A DNA stretch of 5,848 nt from Candidatus Acetothermia bacterium (lineage in GTDB: Bacteria > Bipolaricaulota > Bipolaricaulia > Bipolaricaulales > Bipolaricaulaceae). The stretch lies in NCBI GenBank assembly GCA_003551325.1, contig PUMK01000276.1, positions 1-5,848 on the forward strand. The letters are read 5' to 3'. A program made the translations under genes and the position numbers. The notes beneath the pieces are model-generated. The model worked only from the letters and a program-made list of their open reading frames with translations. It was not told where the DNA came from and did not search any database. Below are positions 1 through 5,453 of this stretch, piece by piece. How positions within the stretch are numbered: position 1 is the first letter of the stretch; each line of letters starts with the position of its first letter.

Positions 1-1
1 C

Positions 2-1123
2 GTGGCTTCAGTCGATGCCTATCTCGGGGGCACGCAACCTTCCGACACACTCGGCATCGCTTATAGTGGCGCCCACGTGATCGAGGACCTGGTGGCGGGC
101 AAACCCGTTGTCATCCGTGCTGTTTCGTATGGTACAGACTGCTATCCCCTGAAGGAACTCGTCACTGAGATCACCTTGGCAGACCTCAACGAGGCGGTCA
201 TGGCCAATCCCCGTAACGCCTACCAGCGTTACAATGCGGCCACAAACTCCGGCGACCGTGTTCTGCAGACCTATATGGGCAAACTGCTACCCTGCAACGG
301 GAACGTTACGTTTTCCGGTGCCGGGGAACTGTCTCCGTTGATGAACGATCCCGACTACGAGACGATCGGCATCGGCACGCGGGTTCTGCTGGGCGGAGGG
401 GTTGGGTATGTCACCGGTTCGGGTACCCAACACAATCCCCAGAGCCGTTTCGGAACCATCATGGTGCAGGGAGACCTGAAACAGATGTCGCTCGAGTTCC
501 TGCGCGCCGCCGTCTTCCATGGCTATGGTGGGTCCATGTATGTTGGGATTGGGATCCCGATCCCTGTGCTGAACACCGATATCGCCGAGAAGGCCGGGAT
601 CGCCGACCGAGACATCCTCGCCAGCATCATCGACTACGCCACCGCTTCCAGAGACCGGCCGGTTGTGGGCGAAGCCAACGATCAACAGCTCAAGTCGGGC
701 CGTGTTCGTCTCAACGGCATCGAGGTTCCAGCCTCGCCCCTGGCCAGCTTCCACAAGGCCAGGCACGTCGCCGACACCCTCAAACGTTGGATCGAATCCG
801 GGCGCTTCATCCTGACCCGACCGGTCGCGTGTTTGGAGCGAGCGACTTCGGTTGGACCGATGCGACAGCAAGCCCCCGATCGCACACCCCACTTCTACCG
901 GCGGCTCGCCGAACCGGATTCCGCGTGTTCCAATGGATACTTATCCTGGAACGCACAGAAGTGCATCTCGTGCGGCCAATGCTTAGGGATCTGTCCGATA
1001 GGCGTCTTCCAGCGCAACGAGGAATGGCTGGTCAGCGCAGATGTTGCGCGTTGCACGCGCTGTGGCCTCTGTACAGAGATCTGCCCGGTCCAGAGCATTG
1101 TTGTTGAGGATCATGGGCACTGA
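2..1123 (+). CDS. COG1900/DUF39 homocysteine biosynthesis protein with C-terminal 2x[4Fe-4S] ferredoxin domain (5' partial)
   Basis: This protein probably makes homocysteine from aspartate semialdehyde and sulfide in the cytoplasm, the role shown for COG1900 proteins in methanogens. Visible residues 1-285 of the fragment match the DUF39 family: SVDAYLGGTQ at the start, AHVIEDLVAGK, YGTDCYP (Cys47, the likely counterpart of the essential family cysteine), NPRNAYQRYNAA, GELSPLMNDP, GIGTRVLLGGGVGY, GTQHNP, GDLKQMS and YVGIGIPIPVLN. Residues 321-361 form a two-cluster ferredoxin with cysteines 321/324/327/331 and 351/354/357/361, each last one followed by Pro. Family members begin about 80 residues before SVDAYLG, so the GTG at base 2 is almost surely an internal valine and the true start lies upstream of the window. 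No CBS or NIL domain is present, unlike the methanogen protein pair. The gene overlaps the next one by 11 bases. The family call is strong; the exact reaction is inferred from methanogen work. Confidence 0.93.
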   Translation: MASVDAYLGGTQPSDTLGIAYSGAHVIEDLVAGKPVVIRAVSYGTDCYPLKELVTEITLADLNEAVMANPRNAYQRYNAATNSGDRVLQTYMGKLLPCNGNVTFSGAGELSPLMNDPDYETIGIGTRVLLGGGVGYVTGSGTQHNPQSRFGTIMVQGDLKQMSLEFLRAAVFHGYGGSMYVGIGIPIPVLNTDIAEKAGIADRDILASIIDYATASRDRPVVGEANDQQLKSGRVRLNGIEVPASPLASFHKARHVADTLKRWIESGRFILTRPVACLERATSVGPMRQQAPDRTPHFYRRLAEPDSACSNGYLSWNAQKCISCGQCLGICPIGVFQRNEEWLVSADVARCTRCGLCTEICPVQSIVVEDHGH

Positions 1124-1838
1124 ACTGACGCGTCATGCCATCCACGTCGGGGAGACGCACGCCACCCTGATCACTTCAGCACCGTTCGTCGAACGGGCAG
1201 AGGAGGTCATCAGGACAGTGCGGAAGGAGATCAGCGATGCCATCGCCGAGGATCCGCGACTGCTGACCTCACGGGAACCGATCCGGGTTCAAGACAACGT
1301 TCCGCCGATCATCCGGCGCATGGTCCAAGCTGCTTCGCTGTTCGGTGTTGGTCCCATGGCGGCTGTGGCAGGAGGCATTGCCCAGGTTACTGTGGAGGTG
1401 CTGATTCAGGCAGGAGCCACCCATGTCATCCTGGATAACGGTGGCGATATTGTCCTGAGAATCGACCGTCCTGTGGTTGTTGGGGTTTTCACGGGAGGAG
1501 CGGCGGTCCGCGATATCGGGTTTCGGATCACGCCACGAGCAACAACGTTCTCCGTCTGTACCTCCTCCGGAACGGTCGGGCATTCCCTTTCGTTCGGTCG
1601 AGCGGATGCGGCAACCGTGACGGCCGCGGACGGTTTCTGCGCCGACGCTGCGGCCACCGCCCTCGGGAACAGGATCAAGACCGGGGAAACGGCTGAGATC
1701 GAGAAGGCCATCGACGGCATGCTCAGTCACGAGACCGAAGGCATGCTGGTGGTTGCTGGAGATCGGTTGGGGATGGGTGGATCCCTCCCCGAACTCATCC
1801 GCACCCATGGAGCCGTCGAGGCCATCAGTTATGGCTAG
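1113..1838 (+). CDS. UPF0280 (COG2122) ApbE-like protein, accessory to sulfide assimilation/homocysteine synthesis
   Basis: The 241-residue product matches the UPF0280 family in length and motifs: GPMAAVAGGIAQ (80-91), DNGGDI (108-113), CTSSGTVGHSLSFG (149-162) and ADAAATALGNRI (177-188). DNGGDI and the Ala-rich motif recall the fold of ApbE flavin transferases. The homologue in Methanosarcina acetivorans is linked to efficient sulfide use for homocysteine formation, which agrees with the gene's place directly after the DUF39 gene. The reaction it performs is unknown. No signal peptide or membrane segment is seen, so it should be cytoplasmic. The ATG at 1113 is chosen because it gives the normal family length. 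An earlier in-frame ATG at 1041 would add 24 Arg/Ala-rich residues read from inside the ferredoxin codons. The GAGG at 1106-1109 is only 3 bases from the ATG, so translation probably depends on coupling through the 11-base overlap. Confidence 0.92.
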   Translation: MGTELTRHAIHVGETHATLITSAPFVERAEEVIRTVRKEISDAIAEDPRLLTSREPIRVQDNVPPIIRRMVQAASLFGVGPMAAVAGGIAQVTVEVLIQAGATHVILDNGGDIVLRIDRPVVVGVFTGGAAVRDIGFRITPRATTFSVCTSSGTVGHSLSFGRADAATVTAADGFCADAAATALGNRIKTGETAEIEKAIDGMLSHETEGMLVVAGDRLGMGGSLPELIRTHGAVEAISYG

Positions 1839-1841
1839 GAG
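1837..1841 (+). promoter_or_regulatory. Shine-Dalgarno site of the aspartate-semialdehyde dehydrogenase gene
   Basis: AGGAG sits 6 bases before the ATG at 1848 and overlaps the TAG stop of the UPF0280 gene (1836-1838). It favours the ATG at 1848 over the in-frame ATG five codons later. Confidence 0.8.
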
Positions 1842-1847
1842 AAACCT

Positions 1848-2930
1848 ATGAACAACAAGAAGATGAAGGTAGCTTTGCTTGGGTGCACAGGTACCGTTGG
1901 CGTCCAGTTCGCTCGGCTTCTCGAGGATCATCCCTATTTTCAACTCGTCGCGTTGACCGCGTCCGGCCGCTCGGTTGGCAAGCCGTTCGGAGAGGCGGTC
2001 GGTTCCTTGGCCTGGGCAGGGATGTCCGATGCGCTCAGGGCCATGCCCATCGGCGAATGTACGGCTGACTGGATCGGATCTTCCGATGCCCGGATCGTCT
2101 TCTCGGCACTCCCGGCTTCGATCGCCGGGGATCTGGAGCTCGAACTCCGCGACCGCGGATGCCTGGTCTTCTCCAATGCCAGTTCACACCGTATGGATCC
2201 TCAGGTTCCCCTGGTGATCTCCGAGGTGAACGCTTCCCACTTGACGTTGATCCACGAACAACGACTCCGGTTCGCGGGATCCATTGTCGCGAATCCCAAC
2301 TGCTCGGCAGCCGGTCTTGTGATCGTACTCAAGGCGCTGCTTCGCTTCGGGCTCCGCGGGGCGACGGTGACAACCCTGCAGGCCTTATCGGGTGCTGGAA
2401 AGCGCGGGGTGGCCGCGCTCGACATCATGGGCAACGTGATCCCCTACATCCCCGAGGAAGAGGACAAGATCGCCTGTGAGACCAAGCGCATGCTCGGCTG
2501 CCTCGCGCATGGACGCATCGCGGACCACGATGCCGGGTTGTTCGTGTCGTGTAGCCGGATTCCTGTTCGAGACGGCCATCTGCAGAGCCTGGTGGTTGAA
2601 CTGGAGGAGGACGTCTCACGAGATACGTTCGTCCGGGCATTGGAAGGCTTCTCGGCCGAACCGCAGCAACTCGAGCTGCCTACCGCCCCCACAGCTCCGA
2701 TCATTGTCCTCCCGGGCGATGACCGTCCCCAACCGCTTCTGGATGCCCGAGCAGGGGAGCCCCACCGAGCGAGGGGAATGGCGGTCAGCGTGGGCCGTAT
2801 CCGCAAGCTCGGGGAACGCTTCGCGCTCTTCCTGCTCGTGCACAACACGGTCCGCGGCGCGGCTGGAGCAAGTGTCCTGAACGCAGAACTGGCCTTTCGC
2901 ATGGGGTATCTTGACGAAGGTGACCGCTAG
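1848..2930 (+). CDS. asd: Aspartate-semialdehyde dehydrogenase, archaeal/fungal-type
   Basis: This cytoplasmic enzyme reduces L-aspartyl-4-phosphate with NAD(P)H to aspartate semialdehyde. The 360-residue protein starts with a Rossmann dinucleotide motif, GCTGTVG (12-18). It has the catalytic cysteine in NPNCSAAG (Cys152), an EEEDKIACETKRML segment (203-216) that in the family helps bind substrate, and the SCSRIPVRDGH motif (234-244) carrying the substrate-binding Arg238 and catalytic His244. It ends with the HNTVRGAAGAS cofactor/C-terminal motif (332-342). These motifs and the length fit the archaeal/fungal branch (COG0136) better than the typical Gram-negative Asd. It starts 9 bases after the UPF0280 stop and ends 1 base before the aspartate kinase start, so it is in the same operon. 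Here its product is probably the substrate passed to the DUF39 protein, though it could also feed lysine and threonine synthesis. Confidence 0.95.
   Translation: MNNKKMKVALLGCTGTVGVQFARLLEDHPYFQLVALTASGRSVGKPFGEAVGSLAWAGMSDALRAMPIGECTADWIGSSDARIVFSALPASIAGDLELELRDRGCLVFSNASSHRMDPQVPLVISEVNASHLTLIHEQRLRFAGSIVANPNCSAAGLVIVLKALLRFGLRGATVTTLQALSGAGKRGVAALDIMGNVIPYIPEEEDKIACETKRMLGCLAHGRIADHDAGLFVSCSRIPVRDGHLQSLVVELEEDVSRDTFVRALEGFSAEPQQLELPTAPTAPIIVLPGDDRPQPLLDARAGEPHRARGMAVSVGRIRKLGERFALFLLVHNTVRGAAGASVLNAELAFRMGYLDEGDR
2918..2923 (+). promoter_or_regulatory. Shine-Dalgarno-like site of the aspartate kinase gene
   Basis: AGGTGA lies inside the last codons of the dehydrogenase gene, 8 bases before the ATG at 2932. 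It supports that start over the TTG at 2911, which would add seven residues ahead of the conserved N-terminal strand, and over the ATG at 2941, which would cut that strand short. Confidence 0.5.
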
Positions 2931-2931
2931 C

Positions 2932-4317
2932 ATGAAGGTCATGAAGCTGGGTGGTGGCTGCTTCCGCGATGCTGACCACTTCCGCCGGTCGGCGTCGCTC
3001 ATCACCGGCCGGCGAGGGCGAATGCTCGTTGTCGTCTCAGCGGTTTACGGCGTCACGGATCTGCTCTATCGGGCGATTGACAGCGCTCTCGTTTCCGAAC
3101 AGCAGGTTCCGCGATCGATGCTGGAGATCAGAACGCGCCATATCTCCTTGGCTGACGAACTGCTGGCCGTGGCCAAGAGCAAACAGTGCTTATCCCATGA
3201 GATCGACAAGAAGGTGGAGCCCCTTGAGCGGTTGTTGTTCGGTATCGCCTACACCGGGGAGGCGAGTGCATCGGTGCGGGCCCACGTGGTGAGTTACGGT
3301 GAACGTTTGGCAGCGATTCTGATGGCCGCTCTGCTGAGAGAGCAAGGGACGGATGCTCAGGCACTCGATGCCGATGCGGTCGGCGTCGTCACCATTGACG
3401 AGCTCTCAGACAATGCCACCGCTGACCTCGCCACAATCCGCCGCGTTCTCCCGAGCATCATCAACCCTCTGCTTGACCGCAAGACGGTGCCGGTTGTCAC
3501 CGGCTATTTCGGCCGCACTCCTGCTGGCCGTATCGCCACATTCGGCCGGAACGGCAGTGACTATGCTGCTTCGGTGCTGGCCTACGCCTTGGAAGCCGAC
3601 ACGCTGGAGATCTGGAAGGACGTCAACGGGTTCATGAGCGCCGATCCGAAGCTCTTGCCCGGAGCGCAGCCCACCGGCCGCCTCTCGTTCTACGAGGCAG
3701 CGGAGCTCTCCTACTTCGGTGCCAAGATCCTCCATCCGCGCACCGTGGAACCGCTCGTTGGCATGACGACGGCGATCTACATGCGCAACCTGTTCGATCC
3801 GGCTTCACCGGGGACCGAGATCACAGTCCAGGCTGAGGTACGCAACGACGTCATCAAGAGCGTTACCAGCAACGAAGACATCGCTCTGCTGCGCATCCAC
3901 GGCCCCGGTGTAGGCTTCAAGTCCGGGATCATCGGCGCGATCGGCGACCGCCTGGCGAGCAACGGGGTCAACATCTTCTCTGTTCTCACCTCGCAGACAT
4001 GCATCAACCTGCTCGTTGACAAGGAAGATGCTGCCCGTGGGCTGAACGCCCTGGCCGACCTCGATGGTGATGCCATCGAACGGGTCGACTTGGAGGACGA
4101 CGTGGCGTTGGTGGCTGTGGTTGGGGAGGGACTGCGTCACACTCAGGGGATCGCCGCCCGGGTATTCTCGGCCGTGTCCAGGGAGCAGGTCAATGTTCAC
4201 ATGATCGCCTCGGGCGCCTCCGAAATCGCCTCCTACTTCGTCGTGAGCCGCGCGGACACCGAAAAGGCCGTCCGTTCGGTTCATCGGGAGTTCTTCGACA
4301 ACGTCGGCAACGGTTGA
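2932..4317 (+). CDS. Aspartate kinase with two C-terminal ACT domains
   Basis: This enzyme phosphorylates L-aspartate with ATP to give aspartyl-4-phosphate, the committed step of the aspartate family. The 461-residue protein has an amino-acid-kinase domain at about 1-300. Its motifs are an N-terminal KLGGGC (5-10, usually KFGGTS), SAVYGVTDLL (36-45), SYGERLAA (121-128), TFGRNGSDYAAS (203-214), WKDVNGFMSADPK (228-240) and YFGAKILHPRTVEP (261-274). Two ACT domains follow, at about 313-380 and 391-456, the usual place for feedback inhibition by lysine or threonine; the effector here cannot be read from sequence. The length and plan resemble the long monofunctional kinases of archaea and the kinase half of ThrA; no homoserine dehydrogenase domain is attached. 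Stop TGA is at 4315-4317. The KLGGGC variant of the nucleotide/aspartate-binding motif is unusual, but every other signature is intact, so an active enzyme is likely. Confidence 0.94.
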   Translation: MKVMKLGGGCFRDADHFRRSASLITGRRGRMLVVVSAVYGVTDLLYRAIDSALVSEQQVPRSMLEIRTRHISLADELLAVAKSKQCLSHEIDKKVEPLERLLFGIAYTGEASASVRAHVVSYGERLAAILMAALLREQGTDAQALDADAVGVVTIDELSDNATADLATIRRVLPSIINPLLDRKTVPVVTGYFGRTPAGRIATFGRNGSDYAASVLAYALEADTLEIWKDVNGFMSADPKLLPGAQPTGRLSFYEAAELSYFGAKILHPRTVEPLVGMTTAIYMRNLFDPASPGTEITVQAEVRNDVIKSVTSNEDIALLRIHGPGVGFKSGIIGAIGDRLASNGVNIFSVLTSQTCINLLVDKEDAARGLNALADLDGDAIERVDLEDDVALVAVVGEGLRHTQGIAARVFSAVSREQVNVHMIASGASEIASYFVVSRADTEKAVRSVHREFFDNVGNG

Positions 4318-4340
4318 CGGTAGCCGAGCAGGGTGGGTTC

Positions 4341-4451
4341 TCCGCTGGAAGCAGGGTTTGGCAACTGCGCCTGGATGTCGCCCGGGAGCGTGCTGTGGAT
4401 CCCCTCGCCGAGCAGGTGATCGAGCGTCGGGTCAACGCCTTCGGGGCTCAG
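4341..4451 (+). pseudogene. Possible SecD-like coding fragment (weak)
   Basis: Read in the frame beginning at base 4341, the translation runs from SAGSRVWQLRLDVA through to VIERRVNAFGAQ. This recalls the SecD segment in which a Gly-Gly/hydrophobic strand with LRLDV is followed by a helix and then VI-x-x-RVN-x-(L/F)-G. The resemblance stops after Gly at 4445, and the frame then becomes Cys-rich and closes at 4556. No start, no SD site and no other SecD region are present. It may be a small remnant of a SecD gene or a chance match in GC-rich sequence; I lean only slightly to the former. Confidence 0.18.
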
Positions 4452-4632
4452 ACGTGTGGCCCAATGTGTACGCCGATGAGCACCAAGGCCGATGGGGAGG
4501 AGAGCTGCAGGGTAGCCTGGGCGTGTAGGCACGGAACACGATCTGGAACAGCGTGAACGCAGGCGGAGAACAACGCTCTGCGACCGAGCCCCTGAGCGGT
4601 GGCGTGCAGGTAGTATCTGTGTTAGGGTGATG

Positions 4633-4649
4633 TAGCGTTAGACGCGCTA
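4633..4649. repeat. Short inverted repeat upstream of the secreted-protein gene
   Basis: TAGCG (4633-4637) and CGCTA (4645-4649) are inverted copies separated by 7 bases, directly before the ribosome-binding site of the gene at 4662. It could be a small operator or a 5'-leader hairpin. The arms are only 5 bases, so chance is a real possibility. Confidence 0.25.
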
Positions 4650-4654
4650 AGGGG
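4649..4654 (+). promoter_or_regulatory. Shine-Dalgarno site of the secreted-protein gene
   Basis: AAGGGG lies 7 bases before the ATG at 4662 and supports that start, which is also the one that gives a complete signal peptide. Confidence 0.65.
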
Positions 4655-4661
4655 TGAAAGC

Positions 4662-5375
4662 ATGTACAGAGTTGTGTTGTGTGGCAAAGCTCTGGTAACG
4701 GCGCTTGCTGTCATGCTCATGGGGAGTGTGTACGGTTTTGGCGCGGAAGAGATCGACATCGAGCAATGGTATAACCCACAGAGTGTCTGGGATCTTGTGA
4801 CCGTCTTTGAGGAGATGGATTGGTCTTGGACGATGATCGAGGACGGCGTGGAGAAGGACACAGTGTTGGTCAACTACCGGATGGCTGGGCAGGAAGTGGT
4901 CGCCGGTGAAGACACGACGCTTGTCGAGCTCGTGCTCAACGGTGACCTTTCGAGGGTGTGGCTGTCTGAAGAGGAGCAATCGATCGAGCGGTTGGAGACA
5001 GGCGGGGAGATCATCCCCCTCGCGTTTATCCCTGCGGCACAGCTCGAGCAGATGTTGGCCTCGTACTTCTGGCCGTTTGCCACGGCCGCGTACTACTCGG
5101 TGGACCAAGCAGTGGCTGGAGCCTACGAAGGGGTGACGGTCGATCGTGTGGAGACCGACTTGCGAGAACTCGGGGATGTCGAGGTCTATGTGGATGAGGT
5201 CGAGGTTACCCTGAGGGGCGAACCGTTCCTGGAGCCTGGGCAGTCGGCGAACCTGATCTGGGGGATCGGTGACTTCGGACCGTTCCAGATGCTCGTGGAA
5301 TGGCAATGGACCGGCGGCGACGCCGGTGACGATACCACGTTCAACATGAAGGTGGGTCGGGTGGTCTTCCGTTAA
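4662..5375 (+). CDS. Secreted or periplasmic protein of unknown family
   Basis: I do not recognise the family. The 237-residue protein has a Sec signal peptide: a short basic start with Arg3 and Lys9, a hydrophobic core at about 10-24, and a likely cleavage after Gly25 or Ala28. There is no lipobox-type cysteine after the core (the only early Cys is residue 7), so it is not an obvious lipoprotein, and no further membrane segment is seen. The mature part is acidic, with about nine tryptophans in the whole protein, including WSW (54-56) and WQW (214-216). Alternating hydrophobic patterns such as VEVYVDEVEVTL (173-184) and a C-terminal strand-like end suggest a beta-rich fold. A helix-like stretch, QLEQMLASYFWPFATAAYY (127-145), sits in the middle. 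A LolA-like or other lipid-binding beta fold is conceivable, but no motif proves it. It is separated from the upstream operon by 344 bases and has its own SD site, so it is probably an independent unit. Confidence 0.82.
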   Translation: MYRVVLCGKALVTALAVMLMGSVYGFGAEEIDIEQWYNPQSVWDLVTVFEEMDWSWTMIEDGVEKDTVLVNYRMAGQEVVAGEDTTLVELVLNGDLSRVWLSEEEQSIERLETGGEIIPLAFIPAAQLEQMLASYFWPFATAAYYSVDQAVAGAYEGVTVDRVETDLRELGDVEVYVDEVEVTLRGEPFLEPGQSANLIWGIGDFGPFQMLVEWQWTGGDAGDDTTFNMKVGRVVFR

Positions 5376-5389
5376 CGGCTTGTGCGGAG

Positions 5390-5424
5390 AGCCCGGCCGG
5401 CGGCCAGAACCAGGGCTACCGGCC
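5390..5424. terminator. Possible GC-rich hairpin between convergent genes (weak)
   Basis: AGCCC (5390-5394) can pair with GGGCT (5413-5417), and alternatively GGCCGG (5395-5400) with CCGGCC (5419-5424). Both lie in the short gap between the stops of the convergent genes. Neither is followed by a T-run on the plus strand or preceded by an A-run for the minus strand, so an intrinsic terminator is not demonstrated. Confidence 0.2.
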
Positions 5425-5453
5425 ACAGGGTTGTGCGCGCAAGACGACTGAGG

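Larger units (their letters stand above)
4318..4661. other. 344-base intergenic region without a convincing intact gene
   Basis: Several frames stay open here because the DNA is GC-rich, but none has a good start site or a recognisable full domain. A stretch at 4341-4451 weakly recalls SecD (see separate entry). No T-rich hairpin terminator follows the aspartate kinase stop. No clear -35/-10 pair was found; TAGTAT at 4611-4616 is the best -10-like hexamer but lacks a matching -35. Near the right end there are a repeated GTTAG (4621-4625 and 4637-4641) and an inverted TAGCG/CGCTA pair (4633-4637 and 4645-4649). The promoter of the next gene must lie somewhere here if that gene is transcribed on its own. 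Confidence 0.6.

Noticed and set aside
2..4. GTG as the start of the DUF39 gene
   Set aside because: The sequence begins in the middle of the conserved family motif SVDAYLG, about 80 residues into the usual protein; the gene is cut by the window edge.
287..892. Long open frame on the minus strand inside the DUF39 gene
   Set aside because: It is antisense to a strongly conserved protein, and its translation shows no family motifs; GC-rich DNA readily gives such shadow frames.
1041..1112. Earlier in-frame ATG for the UPF0280 gene
   Set aside because: It would add 24 Arg/Ala-rich residues encoded out of frame within the ferredoxin cysteines, and the product would exceed the family's normal N-terminus.
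4281..4532. Minus-strand frame across the intergenic region
   Set aside because: It overlaps the end of the aspartate kinase gene, lacks an SD site, and has no recognisable domain.
4314..4556. 80-codon plus-strand frame starting with TTG that overlaps the aspartate kinase stop
   Set aside because: There is no SD site, the start is TTG, and the second half is Cys-rich and not protein-like; only the short SecD-like stretch was kept, as a weak remnant.
4588..4628. Sigma-70 type promoter before the secreted-protein gene
   Set aside because: TAGTAT at 4611-4616 is a passable -10, but the region 17 bases upstream has no -35-like hexamer; left as a note in the intergenic entry.
4318..4661. Riboswitch, tRNA, small RNA or CRISPR repeats in the intergenic region
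   Set aside because: I found no cloverleaf, no SAM- or other riboswitch core, and no regularly spaced repeats.
4647..5426. 259-codon minus-strand frame opposite the secreted-protein gene
   Set aside because: The plus-strand frame has a signal peptide and SD site; the minus-strand product is His/Arg/Pro-rich with no motif and fits an antisense shadow.
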